Source of the DNA: a virus
Virus record (IMG/VR): IMGVR_UViG_3300009181_000033
Location: 1 to 64,000 of that record
Direction: 5' to 3' (one strand)
Length of the DNA stretch: 64,000 nucleotides
The translations under genes were made by a program, and so were the position numbers. Positions within the stretch are counted from its first letter, which is position 1, and every line of letters begins with the position of its first letter. Of this stretch, positions 53,163 to 61,113 are shown piece by piece. The notes beneath the pieces were generated by a model. It saw only the letters and a program-made list of their open reading frames with translations. It was not told the DNA's origin and did no database searches.

Positions 53163-55457
53163 ATGGCTCAAACACATATACAACAGCATCAGATTAGCGG
53201 CTCGCTTTCAATGGACATCTCAGATAATGTCGAGCGCAATAATTTGGTTAAAGCAGGTCGCACAATTATTGACGACCTCAATTCACTTCGCTCACAGGTG
53301 AAAGGAATTCTCGGTTCAGCCGCATGGACCGACGAACAATCCATCTCCCTGCAGAACCTTAAGGCTCAGTTGACGGGAACCTTGGTTGCCAACTCAGCTT
53401 CTTTTGCCAGTGCCGTTTATGTGAGCGGTGCAGGTTCATTGGTGGTTGATGGCGCAGCTACATTTAACGAGGCAGCTGACTTCAACAATGGCATTACCGC
53501 TGATGTACTAAAGATCGATGGAGACGTCTCACAAAGACTCTACATCGTTGGTACCTCTGGTGAACTCAAAGACGAGTCAAAGCTCGTCTTCAATGGCTCA
53601 GCACTCACCGTGGACGGAGACCTCAACATCTCCGGAAGCTCAGTGTTTGCCAACCCAGCCGACTTTAACAATGGAATCACCACTGATGAACTAAAGGTTG
53701 ACGGCGACGTCTCACAACGTCTCTACATCGTTGGTGCCTCTGGTGAGCTCAAGGACGAAGAGAAGCTCGTCTTCAACGGTTCAGAACTCACAGTTGACGG
53801 CGGACTTAATGTCTCCGGAAGCATTGTGATGGGTGGGACTATCACGCTCAACGAAGCAGCCGACTTCAACAAAGGAATCACCGCTGATGAACTAAAAATC
53901 GACGGTGACACAGCCCAACGTCTCTACATCGTTGGTGCTTCTGGTGAGCTCAGGGACGAAGAGAAACTAACGTTTGATGGTTCAGAGTTAAATGTAACAG
54001 GGGATCTAGAGATCAGCGGAGCTGCTGACCTCAATGGTGCCTTGGATGTTGCTGGTCAAGTTGACCTCGCTGCCTCAGAGGTTGCCACCAACGTTCGTGG
54101 TACACTTTCAGTGGCGGAAGCCGCTGACCTCAATGGCACCCTAGACGTCGCTGGTCAAGTTGACCTCGCTGCCTCAGAGGTTGCCACCACAATCCGTGGC
54201 ACACTAAATGTTGCTGAGGAAACAACCCTCGCTTCTGCCAAGGTTTCTGACCTCACTCAGACTTATATTGTCTTCGCTGGTCTCGATGGCGCTCTTGAAG
54301 ACAGTGAGGCTCTCTCCTTCGCCTCAAACCAACTAACAGTTGGTGCTTCTGGCGCAGCTGGTTCTGTCACCATCAAGAATGCCTCTGGTGATCCAATCTT
54401 GCAAGCTGGCTCCGGTGAGCTAGTGATGCGTGACAACAATGGCGATGCAGTCTTGTACGTCAACTCGGTATCCAAGACCTTTGATCTGAAGAATGTTGAT
54501 GGAGACTCTACATTCCATGTTGCAGCAGCGTCAGGTAATACAGAGGTTGCCGGTACATTAGATTCAGCTGGTGACTTTGCGGTCGCCTCTGACAAATTCA
54601 CTGTCGCAGCAGCATCAGGTAACACCGCAGTTGCTGGTACATTAGATGTCACCGGGAACGCAATCTTTGCAGGAAACGTTCAGGTCGACGGAGATCTTCG
54701 CGTCAAGGGTTCGATGACCTACATCGACACCGTCAACATTCGCGTCGAGGATGCATTCATCTATCTCGCCACCGGCTCACTTGGATCCACCGATTCAGGT
54801 GTTGTCCTTCACGGTGGTGCTGGTGCTGATATGGACCTTGCCATCGCCCAAAAGGGCGGCTCTGGTGAGTTCATATTCGGCAAGGGCAATCGTGCCCCTG
54901 ACGGAGAAGGTGCTCTTGACGGAATGGTTCTCGTTCCTGCCAAGCTCAGTGAGGTAAAGTTCGGCTCAGCCGAAAATGCCCTCAGCGGCTCAATGTCAAT
55001 CGCCGGAAACGATATCAAGCTCGCCGCCTCGGCCGCTGCAATCGTATTCGACGATGCTTACCGTGCTTCTTCAACATACGCTGCTCCCATTAAGCTCGCC
55101 GCCTCGGCGTCCGAGTGGTCAGCGTTCCAGACACAGTATCCCGGCAAATCACTTCTCGGTGCCCTTGGTGCCGGCGGTGGTGTCGGTGTCAACTTCCGCA
55201 AGAAGATAATCATGGGGAACAATGCTAACTTCAGCGGCAATACACTTGACATCGCTGCAGCCGGCGTCGGTTCTCTTCGCAGCACCGCTCAGGCAGACTC
55301 CGACTATGGTCTCGATGTCTACCTCAACGGTGTCCTCTTGGCTCTCGGCGCTAGCGCCGACTACACAGTGCCAAGCGTATCACAAATCAGCTTCAACTAT
55401 GCTTTGAACAGCGATGACGTTCTCACAATCGTCGCCAAGAACATCGCATCTGCCTGA
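53163..55457 (+). CDS. Abundant repetitive virion/fibre protein
   Basis: 764 residues from the ATG at 53163, with GGAAGG upstream; a longer frame to 53121 lacks a site. Three roughly 62-residue repeats (ADFNxGITADELKIDGD, QRLYIVGASGEL, EEKLxFNGSELTV) at about 103-280 are followed by two short ones (ADLNGxLDVAGQVDLAASEVAT). Next comes a fibre domain (KGSMTYIDTVNIRVEDAFIYLATG) and a C-terminal GSLRSTA domain. The gene is far richer in G+C and uses different codons from its neighbours, as a highly expressed or acquired gene would. Confidence 0.75.
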   Translation: MAQTHIQQHQISGSLSMDISDNVERNNLVKAGRTIIDDLNSLRSQVKGILGSAAWTDEQSISLQNLKAQLTGTLVANSASFASAVYVSGAGSLVVDGAATFNEAADFNNGITADVLKIDGDVSQRLYIVGTSGELKDESKLVFNGSALTVDGDLNISGSSVFANPADFNNGITTDELKVDGDVSQRLYIVGASGELKDEEKLVFNGSELTVDGGLNVSGSIVMGGTITLNEAADFNKGITADELKIDGDTAQRLYIVGASGELRDEEKLTFDGSELNVTGDLEISGAADLNGALDVAGQVDLAASEVATNVRGTLSVAEAADLNGTLDVAGQVDLAASEVATTIRGTLNVAEETTLASAKVSDLTQTYIVFAGLDGALEDSEALSFASNQLTVGASGAAGSVTIKNASGDPILQAGSGELVMRDNNGDAVLYVNSVSKTFDLKNVDGDSTFHVAAASGNTEVAGTLDSAGDFAVASDKFTVAAASGNTAVAGTLDVTGNAIFAGNVQVDGDLRVKGSMTYIDTVNIRVEDAFIYLATGSLGSTDSGVVLHGGAGADMDLAIAQKGGSGEFIFGKGNRAPDGEGALDGMVLVPAKLSEVKFGSAENALSGSMSIAGNDIKLAASAAAIVFDDAYRASSTYAAPIKLAASASEWSAFQTQYPGKSLLGALGAGGGVGVNFRKKIIMGNNANFSGNTLDIAAAGVGSLRSTAQADSDYGLDVYLNGVLLALGASADYTVPSVSQISFNYALNSDDVLTIVAKNIASA

Positions 55458-55477
55458 GGTTAATCTGTTAACAAAAT

Positions 55478-55509
55478 GAATGCGGGCGGGAAATTTCCCG
55501 CCCGCATTC
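55478..55509 (+). terminator. Strong GC-rich palindromic terminator
   Basis: A 32-base perfect palindrome, arms GAATGCGGGCGGGAAA and complement, 20 bases after the stop of the G+C-rich fibre gene, then CTCTATTTG. The T run is weak, but the stem is very stable. Confidence 0.75.
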
Positions 55510-55533
55510 TCTATTTGGAATATAATTAATAAC

Positions 55534-56127
55534 ATGAGCAGCCAAGTAAATCAAACAATAGAAGCATTATTAAATCACTCCAACAACAAGTTGGAAACTT
55601 CAAAAACATCAAATGTCTTTTCACAAGGTGCCGTTCAGGCTTCAAAGGAAATAGTCGCTTCCTTTGCTGAACACATTATCAAGCGTCGTGACGAATACGC
55701 CAATTTAGTCAAGCAAGAAAAAATGACGGCCGAGGCGGCCAACTTTGCGTTAACTCAGCTTAGGAGCGTCTCACTCTTTCTAGAGGAAAAGTTCAGAGAT
55801 TGCGAGAAGATAAGCTACGTAAAACAAGGCGAGCTCATAAGCATTAACTCCCAGGTCAACGAACTCCAAACTCTCCTCAGGGAAACAAACCAACAACATG
55901 TGCAAGTCACACCAGAGCCAATTCCTGTGGAAGCGGCACCTGTTTCTATTGAGCAGAAGGAAGAAAATTCTGTCGTAGAGCCCGTGATTGTTAAAAAAAG
56001 ACCAGATGAAATGGACACAAGAATTGGTAAAGCTGCCAAAGATATTAAAAACAGAAGAAAAGAAGCACAGGCCTTATCTTCACAAGTTCAAACAGAAATA
56101 AAGCGTCCAGGGCGACCCAAAAAATAA
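55534..56127 (+). CDS. Coiled-coil protein with AT-hook-like tail
   Basis: 197 residues from the ATG at 55534; the longer frame starts in the terminator. The first 140 residues are helical with heptad-like spacing (SKEIVASFAEHIIKRRDEYANLVKQEKM, FLEEKFRDCEKISYVKQGE). The C terminus ends KRPGRPKK, an AT-hook type motif that could bind AT-rich minor groove. A TATAAT box lies at 55521-55526. Function unknown, possibly DNA-associated. Confidence 0.6.
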   Translation: MSSQVNQTIEALLNHSNNKLETSKTSNVFSQGAVQASKEIVASFAEHIIKRRDEYANLVKQEKMTAEAANFALTQLRSVSLFLEEKFRDCEKISYVKQGELISINSQVNELQTLLRETNQQHVQVTPEPIPVEAAPVSIEQKEENSVVEPVIVKKRPDEMDTRIGKAAKDIKNRRKEAQALSSQVQTEIKRPGRPKK

Positions 56128-56136
56128 TCAAATGGT

Positions 56137-56325
56137 CTAAGCCTTGTCTTCTCCATTTTCTCTCAAATAAATTTCATAACGTTTTTCATCGGAACACAAA
56201 ACATCGCCTACTATTAACCCAGGAAATTCCTCTGTCAAGTATTTGCAAAAGAATTCCTACTCTTAAATCATTTGGGGAAGAACTGGCATTCCATTCAACC
56301 AAGTTACCTTGTTTAGAATTCTCAC
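56137..56325 (-). pseudogene. Small gene broken by two in-frame stops
   Basis: A GTG at 56325 overlaps the stop of the upstream gene as GTGA. The frame reads RILNKVTWLNGMPVLPQMI, then TAA, GAG, TAG, and goes on as EFFCKYLTEEFPGLIVGDV to RENGEDKA. The coherent frame on both sides marks a former 62-codon gene. Whether the stops are read through is unknown. Confidence 0.55.
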
Positions 56326-56540
56326 GCGAGTGGCCTTAACCCTTCCAGGCGCACCCAACCCACCATTCCATCCACTAGCACCCTGTAATATGGAACATCC
56401 GTATTGGAAAAACCGAAATCTAAACAAACTGCAATCGATTTCTCGCTAAATGTTCCCACAAAAATTCGATGATGCCCAATGATATTCTTATAGATCTGTC
56501 TATCACCAAATGCAGACATCAACAAATCGCCAGGCTTCAT
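56322..56540 (-). CDS. Small SH3-like family protein
   Basis: 72 residues. MKPGDLLMSAFG at the start and YYRVLVDGMVGWVRLEGLRPL at the end give the family frame: GDL, middle strands, V-L-x-D-G-x-x-GW. It is 30 bases after the gene at 56571. Function unknown. Confidence 0.65.
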   Translation of the reverse strand: MKPGDLLMSAFGDRQIYKNIIGHHRIFVGTFSEKSIAVCLDFGFSNTDVPYYRVLVDGMVGWVRLEGLRPLA

Positions 56541-56570
56541 GAGTCCACATTACCACAGCCGAAACAACAT

Positions 56571-56843
56571 TTACACCTCACGTAATAATGCATAACTAAC
56601 GTAACCAATTCCCTGTGGAAACATCACTTTTGCCCACTTGAAATCGGCTCGCGTCTGAACTGAAATGACCTCGAGAAGCACGCCAGGAGTTCGTAACGGA
56701 ACTAATATCTTCTCTCGAGGTATATCCACACCACGTGAAACAGAAGGTGAAGAGATATCGGTATACACGTTAGAGTACTTCACACCAGCATCATCTGTGG
56801 CGTTATAAGAACTATGAACGTGTACGAGATCACCGATGTTCAT
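56571..56843 (-). CDS. Small SH3-like family protein
   Basis: 90 residues. It starts MNIGDLVHVHSSYN, then TPGVLLEVISVQTRADFKWAKVMFPQGIGYVSYALLREV, matching the family. An insert of about 35 residues sits between the GDL and the core. The ATGA overlap couples it to the MKIT protein upstream. Confidence 0.65.
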   Translation of the reverse strand: MNIGDLVHVHSSYNATDDAGVKYSNVYTDISSPSVSRGVDIPREKILVPLRTPGVLLEVISVQTRADFKWAKVMFPQGIGYVSYALLREV

Positions 56844-57385
56844 CTACGATTATAACTAGAACGGTATGGGGTATCACCGATAAGTTCAGTAACAACGGTA
56901 TTCTCTACCCTCAAACCGGTTCCGTTGAAATCAATTCGGTTCACATGAACCCCAAGTTCATCCGCCAATTTTTGAATTGGAACCTCTCCGTGAGAATCCC
57001 TCAGTTTCAAGAATGCATCATGAACATCCTGAGGATCTGGTGAATCCCATGAGGTTGGCATATCTCTATCAACATCACGGATGTAATCATCGAAACCCTT
57101 GGATTCTCTATTGAGTTGGTAAGGGGCCTTCCACTGTTTCTTTGGTTTCCCCGCGGATAAACCCTTCAGTTCACCACGAAGTTCCTCAAACTTATCGTTT
57201 GGAAGGGTGGTGTAACCCATCTCATCAACCTCAACGTGATCGAGGTATTGAGGAGGAACACTATCCATATCCAGAATCTCACCGGAATCACGGTTAACAA
57301 CACCGCCATCCTTCAATGGAGCTCCGGTTACTCTCTTCACCTCTTCACGGATAATCCTACGTAACTGTGATACTGTTATTTTCAT
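56840..57385 (-). CDS. Protein with shared MKIT-type N-terminal helix (member 3)
   Basis: 181 residues from the ATG at 57385. It begins MKITVSQLRRIIREEVKR, then continues with a mostly polar body ending in a more ordered region (HDAFLKLRDSHGEVPIQKLADELGVHVNRIDFNG), which looks like a small helix-turn-helix. It is the longest member of the shared-helix set. It is coupled to member 4 upstream and to an SH3-like gene downstream. Confidence 0.7.
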   Translation of the reverse strand: MKITVSQLRRIIREEVKRVTGAPLKDGGVVNRDSGEILDMDSVPPQYLDHVEVDEMGYTTLPNDKFEELRGELKGLSAGKPKKQWKAPYQLNRESKGFDDYIRDVDRDMPTSWDSPDPQDVHDAFLKLRDSHGEVPIQKLADELGVHVNRIDFNGTGLRVENTVVTELIGDTPYRSSYNRR

Positions 57386-57387
57386 GA

Positions 57388-57687
57388 TCAACCCTTATAG
57401 AACTGCCCGAGGTGAAGATCTTCCTCAACCTGCATGATGAGTTCCTCAATTTTTTCACCGAGAACTTCGCAAGCCGAATCGCACTGTGCTTCCCAAACAG
57501 GTTTACCACCGCTGGCATCCATGCTTGGATCCATGGGATCAAACTGGGATTTCCAACCATCACAAACCGCATCTAACATGGTTTGTAACTCGGCTGAACC
57601 GGTACCATACCCCAGTTCCTCCTTGAGGGTTGCTCTCTTAACTTCTTCTGCAATAATCCTACGTAGTTGTGTTGCGGTTAGTTTCAT
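57388..57687 (-). CDS. Protein with shared MKIT-type N-terminal helix (member 4)
   Basis: 99 residues. It starts MKLTATQLRRIIAEEVKRA, then a mainly acidic body with cysteines (AVCDGWKSQF, QCDSACEVLGEKIEELIMQVEED). The module DNA is close to member 3 (both have CTACGTAGG or TTACGTAGG followed by ATTAT), a sign of common origin. Function unknown. Confidence 0.7.
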   Translation of the reverse strand: MKLTATQLRRIIAEEVKRATLKEELGYGTGSAELQTMLDAVCDGWKSQFDPMDPSMDASGGKPVWEAQCDSACEVLGEKIEELIMQVEEDLHLGQFYKG

Positions 57688-57741
57688 AAACTTTAATTAT
57701 TCCTCACTTCTCATTTTTCAAGTTTATCACGGAGTTTCGTG

Positions 57742-58188
57742 TCAATTTTCCTCGCCCGGCCACTTCAGCGCGGCCTTGCACAGATCATAAACACTACAAT
57801 CATCATCACCCTGTTCAAAGGCATGGGATTTCAAACAATCCGCTTCAAGAATCACTTGGATAACACTCCTCATCTCCCTCAGTTTTTCTCGAAGCACGGA
57901 ACAATGGTAGTATCCAGCTTCCCCACAATGGCAAGGTTTCTCAGCCAACTCATCATCGGCTAGAATCCCATCCTTATTCCTCTCCCACCATTCCTTGGCC
58001 TGAAGAATCATGTTTTCGTTGATCTTATCTGTTCCATGAACTTCATTGAGAAATCCTACCTCCTCAAACTCCATCACCGGATCCTCAAATCCAAACAACT
58101 CACCTAGCTTGAAACTAACCTCTTCCTCACCAATCCTACAACAGATGAGATCGTTATTGTTGAACAGGAACCCGTATGAATCACTCAT
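57742..58188 (-). CDS. Hypothetical protein
   Basis: 148 residues, acidic, with CHCGEAGYYHC (possible zinc site) around 90 and helix REKLREMRSVIQVILEADCLKSHAF. It lies in the dense accessory operon; the start overlaps the previous stop as ATGA. Not recognised. Confidence 0.6.
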   Translation of the reverse strand: MSDSYGFLFNNNDLICCRIGEEEVSFKLGELFGFEDPVMEFEEVGFLNEVHGTDKINENMILQAKEWWERNKDGILADDELAEKPCHCGEAGYYHCSVLREKLREMRSVIQVILEADCLKSHAFEQGDDDCSVYDLCKAALKWPGEEN

Positions 58189-58367
58189 GATACTTTCCTA
58201 AGAATTGAAGATGAATATCTAAAAATCTTTCCCCTGCTCTCATCGTTCATCATCAACACATTGTATAAATGCGTTCCACTATTAAGTTCTATGATCACGG
58301 CAAGTGGAGGTACGGAAAAACCAGGATGAAGAACCTGAACAAGATCACCTGGGGTTAAATCACTCAT
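58185..58367 (-). CDS. Small SH3-like family protein
   Basis: 60 residues: MSDLTPGDLVQVLHPG, then LAVIIELNSGTHLYNVLMMNDESRGKIFRYSSSILRKV. It has the short form of the family pattern (GDL, hydrophobic strand, V-L, then a final L-R-K-V). ATGA overlaps link both neighbours. Confidence 0.6.
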   Translation of the reverse strand: MSDLTPGDLVQVLHPGFSVPPLAVIIELNSGTHLYNVLMMNDESRGKIFRYSSSILRKVS

Positions 58368-58642
58368 ATTTCCTTCCTACCCATCAAGGAACTCCAAGGA
58401 TCCAATGTAACCCTACCTGGTTTCTTATTCTCATCCATGATGTGTTGTGATAGTGATGCTCCAATTCTCACATTCAACTCATGGCATTCCTCCCTACATT
58501 CCTGTAGGTTTCCTTCGAACTGTTCCAATGTTTGAAACCCCGGAACCTGAAGAACAACATAATAGAAATCCTCCATTTCACCACTGGAATTCTTAAACTG
58601 CCCGGCCGGAATCACGGTGAAAGGTTTCCAATCACTCAACAT
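58364..58642 (-). CDS. Hypothetical protein
   Basis: 92 residues from the ATG at 58642, with GGAGATGGAGAAG upstream; a longer frame starts inside the previous gene. Beta strands (FTVIPAGQF, FYYVVLQVPGF) are followed by helix (LEQFEGNLQECREECHELNVR). Not recognised. Confidence 0.55.
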   Translation of the reverse strand: MLSDWKPFTVIPAGQFKNSSGEMEDFYYVVLQVPGFQTLEQFEGNLQECREECHELNVRIGASLSQHIMDENKKPGRVTLDPWSSLMGRKEI

Positions 58643-58889
58643 TCTTCTCCATCTCCTTTTCAATATTTACCCATTGAAGCACTAAACTTTTCAATCCCTC
58701 CCAGGGGTAAAGAATGTGATGGTTGCTGTTCTCGGTGGAGAACTTCACAAAGTAATTCACCTTGGAGTTTCCATCATCACCGATCTCAACCGATCCAACT
58801 ATCATCTCCATGGTAACATTGGTGCTCGTGGCGGTTGGGCCTGATACAGGAATCACCTTGTTGTTCTCTAGATCGATTTTATCACTCAT
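58632..58889 (-). CDS. Small hypothetical protein
   Basis: 85 residues, beta-rich (VTMEMIVGSVEIGDDGNSKVNYFVKFSTENSNHHILYPWEGL), ending in a charged helix. It overlaps the next gene by 11 bases. No known motif. Confidence 0.55.
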   Translation of the reverse strand: MSDKIDLENNKVIPVSGPTATSTNVTMEMIVGSVEIGDDGNSKVNYFVKFSTENSNHHILYPWEGLKSLVLQWVNIEKEMEKNVE

Positions 58890-59094
58890 TATTCATTTCC
58901 TCCGTTTTATTCAAACACTCCACCGAACAATAACTCCTACCACCAACACTATACCCCAATGCAAGGTTGAACCTCACCTCACAATCCGGATTGAAACAAG
59001 GAAAATCCTTTGCGTTTGGAATCTCCGATGTTTTCATTCCCTTGAACTCATCGGTTAACCACCATGATACCTTACCACAGTATTCCTCACACAT
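58882..59094 (-). CDS. Small zinc-finger-like protein
   Basis: 70 residues with a cysteine set (CEEYC, FPCFNPDCEVRF, YCSVECLNK) resembling an MYND or ribbon finger. No further family could be named. The start overlaps the previous stop by 1 base. Probably binds zinc; role unknown. Confidence 0.55.
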   Translation of the reverse strand: MCEEYCGKVSWWLTDEFKGMKTSEIPNAKDFPCFNPDCEVRFNLALGYSVGGRSYCSVECLNKTEEMNNE

Positions 59095-59528
59095 CAGCGA
59101 ACATCTTTCCTATGTGAAAACCAATCTGCTTGGCGGGTTGAATTGTTACAATAACCGCCAGTACCATTTTCCCTGCGAGTTTTACAAACCGAATCTTTAC
59201 AATTCAAACACATCTCTCCCGTTCCAGTATCAACAGTAGGATGACAGGAACATCGAGCATAATACTCACTCATCAGTGAACCTCCTCGGTTCTCCTTTAT
59301 CTTCCACGTTGTTTTTGAGGATAAGAGAGATTTGATCTCATCCAACACCAGATCGCCGTATTCCGATTGTTTGATTTCAAATACCATTGTGTTTCCGATG
59401 TGGGTTGGTTGGTAAACATCCAGGGATTTGAGGTGATTCTTTTTGAGGAACAACCCAACCTTCCTGTGAACCTCCCACAGTTCTGCATAACTTCCTTTTT
59501 GATCTGGAGATTCAATGGTTATCTTCAA
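59094..59528 (-). CDS. Hypothetical protein, possibly two products from one frame
   Basis: 144 residues from a TTG at 59528 with GGAGGAAC upstream. An internal ATG with GAGGAGG seven bases before it starts a second, in-frame product (MSEYYARCSCHPTV..) with a cysteine-rich end (CSCH, CLNCKDSVC, YCNN). The first half is a beta/helix domain (LKSLDVYQPTHIGNTMVFEI). Internal initiation would give a stand-alone zinc-binding form. Confidence 0.55.
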   Translation of the reverse strand: MKITIESPDQKGSYAELWEVHRKVGLFLKKNHLKSLDVYQPTHIGNTMVFEIKQSEYGDLVLDEIKSLLSSKTTWKIKENRGGSLMSEYYARCSCHPTVDTGTGEMCLNCKDSVCKTRRENGTGGYCNNSTRQADWFSHRKDVR

Positions 59529-59715
59529 AGTTCCTCCCCATACTCTCCCACCTATCAATCATAACAATCCGATCCTTTACCAGATCATAGAAGAATTGGT
59601 ACTGGAATTCCGAGGTGAAATCTACCTCAAAATCCAGGTAATCCTCCGGGTTTGGATTCTCCACCCCGTTATGGGTTCTTGGTGGATCCAGAACAACTCT
59701 AATGGTTCTCAGCAT
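59512..59715 (-). CDS. Small hypothetical protein
   Basis: 67 residues, acidic and aromatic (EDYLDFEVDFTSEFQYQFFYDLVKDRIVMIDRWE). It overlaps the previous gene by 7 bases and the next by 17. No motif seen. Confidence 0.5.
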   Translation of the reverse strand: MLRTIRVVLDPPRTHNGVENPNPEDYLDFEVDFTSEFQYQFFYDLVKDRIVMIDRWESMGRNFEDNH

Positions 59716-59897
59716 GGTTCTTCACCCCAGTTAAAGTTCACTTCATCGAGCACAGAATCATATTTCGATTGCAATTCCCCAAGTTTCTCTCTCAAGAACT
59801 TGATGCAAACCCTTGGATTTGTGTGGGAATCCATGTTATCAAGTGGATCAAGTTCACCTTCACACTCCAAACAATATCTCACCACCTTCTTCTTCAT
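59709..59897 (-). CDS. Small hypothetical protein with cysteine pair
   Basis: 62 residues. YCLECEGELDPLDNMDSHTNPRVC has a CxxC plus further cysteine and histidine near the N terminus, a possible mini zinc site, then a helix (LREKLGELQSKYDSVLDEV). Not recognised. Confidence 0.5.
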   Translation of the reverse strand: MKKKVVRYCLECEGELDPLDNMDSHTNPRVCIKFLREKLGELQSKYDSVLDEVNFNWGEEPC

Positions 59898-59908
59898 GGT
59901 TCCATCCT

Positions 59909-60121
59909 TCAGTATTCCTTAATGATTTTCTTGGTGGTTTTGAAACCATCCCAATCCACAACAACCTTCTCAATGATGACTGGATCATCTGGATCATAAT
60001 AGGGAGATTCCCGAATCCATGTTTCGGAAAACTTCTCCACATCACCCTTCTCTCCACTTTGTGCAAGGATCTTTCCTGATTTGGTGGAGGAAATGAAGTA
60101 GTGATGCCCTCTGTTCTTCAT
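59909..60121 (-). CDS. Small hypothetical protein
   Basis: 70 residues, mixed beta (HYFISSTKSGKILAQSG, IIEKVVVDWDGF). It starts 15 bases after the gene at 60137. No recognised family. Confidence 0.5.
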   Translation of the reverse strand: MKNRGHHYFISSTKSGKILAQSGEKGDVEKFSETWIRESPYYDPDDPVIIEKVVVDWDGFKTTKKIIKEY

Positions 60122-60136
60122 GGTTCTACCTTACCA

Positions 60137-60418
60137 TCATCCTGCGGAACTTTGCACAACTTCCAGATATTCGGCTGGAATCCAGCCGGTATTTCCGTTG
60201 TTCACCATGATCTTATGGGAACGAGGAATTCCATTCATATCGAAGTGATCCTCAAGAACCACACCGGTGTTTTCACGGGTGAATCCTGAGTTATTTGCCC
60301 GAAACTCGCACTTGGGGTCCACGTACAGGTACGAGTGTTTCACGTACTTATCCTTGAAGAGAACTACGGAATCACCAATCTTCTTGATTGAAGTTGAGAG
60401 GGTGAACTTATTCCTCAT
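60137..60418 (-). CDS. Small SH3-like family protein
   Basis: 93 residues. IGDSVVLFKDKYV at the start, an insert, TGVVLEDHFD, then KIMVNNGNTGWIPAEYLEVV complete the family frame. It stands 33 bases after the duplicated two-gene block. Confidence 0.65.
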   Translation of the reverse strand: MRNKFTLSTSIKKIGDSVVLFKDKYVKHSYLYVDPKCEFRANNSGFTRENTGVVLEDHFDMNGIPRSHKIMVNNGNTGWIPAEYLEVVQSSAG

Positions 60419-60450
60419 GATTCAATTCTATCACCTCTCGGTTTCACTTT

Positions 60451-60693
60451 TCACCATCCCCAACCGGTATAAATCCCATCAGAAACAAATGGATAATTTG
60501 GATTTCTTCCCCTAGGAACTTCGTGTTCAAAGATTCCGTAGGAGGAATGAACCACGAGAATCCTTGAGATTCCATCCGAAGGAATTCCTGGAAGTTCACC
60601 TAGGATTGTGTAGATGCAGTTTCGCATTCTTGAAAGAATCACATCACCAGCCTGCAATTCCCATTCCAGGGCAATTCCACCAATTGATCTCAT
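60451..60693 (-). CDS. Duplicated GDVILS-type small protein, copy A
   Basis: 80 residues. It is clearly homologous to the protein at 62432 (shared: ELQxGDVILSxxRNxIYTIxGELPGIPxDGxSxIL and a HEVPxxRxxNYxxVxDGxY end). Together with the small upstream gene it forms a duplicated pair. It fits the SH3-like family with a longer core. Function unknown. Confidence 0.7.
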   Translation of the reverse strand: MRSIGGIALEWELQAGDVILSRMRNCIYTILGELPGIPSDGISRILVVHSSYGIFEHEVPRGRNPNYPFVSDGIYTGWGW

Positions 60694-60830
60694 TACCCCA
60701 CCAGGTGTTTATCTGATTTCCACTCCGAAATGAGGAGCCAAAGGAAATTCCAAAATGATTCTCTGATGTACAGATAACCACCATGGTAACAACACCAACA
60801 CCTACCTTCACTAATTTCACCGGGTTTCAT
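60693..60830 (-). CDS. 45-residue aromatic protein, copy A
   Basis: Reads MKPGEISEGRCWCCYHGGYL, then IRESFWNFLWLLISEWKSDKHLVG. The C terminus is the same as the protein at 62704 (WCC...YLxI...LLW..ISEW/LTEF...DKHLVG). The start overlaps the previous stop by 14 bases, and the stop overlaps the next start by 1 base (TAATG). Confidence 0.65.
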   Translation of the reverse strand: MKPGEISEGRCWCCYHGGYLYIRESFWNFLWLLISEWKSDKHLVG

Positions 60831-61083
60831 TGATCACCTTCACCCAACCTTCAAAGATCCATCCAGGCCCCTGAGGGAAAAGTGCATACAAGAATGTTCG
60901 ATCATCAAGCAGGTTTCCTGGTTTAACCGTTTGCTTCTTTAGGATGATTCCGGTTGTACCTTTCGGGATTTGAAATGATGGCCCTAACATTCCTACGTTG
61001 GCTCGCCAAGGAATTTTGGCACTTGAGTAAATGGTACCAACCTCATTGGCATGGAACACGATCATATCACCGGGTTGTTTCAT
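60817..61083 (-). CDS. Small SH3-like family protein
   Basis: 88 residues. MKQPGDMIVFHANEVG, an insert, KGTTGIILKKQTV, then YALFPQGPGWIFEGWVKVI give the family pattern with a final GW-x-x-x-W-V-K-V. Function unknown. Confidence 0.65.
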   Translation of the reverse strand: MKQPGDMIVFHANEVGTIYSSAKIPWRANVGMLGPSFQIPKGTTGIILKKQTVKPGNLLDDRTFLYALFPQGPGWIFEGWVKVINETR

Positions 61084-61113
61084 GGTTCCAACGTACCTCT
61101 GTTCAGCGAAACA

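Noticed and set aside
54263-54652. Minus-strand 129-residue frame inside the G+C-rich fibre gene
   Set aside because: High G+C gives few stops in all frames. There is no ribosome site, and the plus-strand repeats explain the sequence.
57690-57741. TTGACA box as a promoter for the genes downstream of 57687
   Set aside because: A perfect -35 hexamer is present on the minus strand, but no -10 lies at 16-18 bases; only GATAAA at 11 bases.
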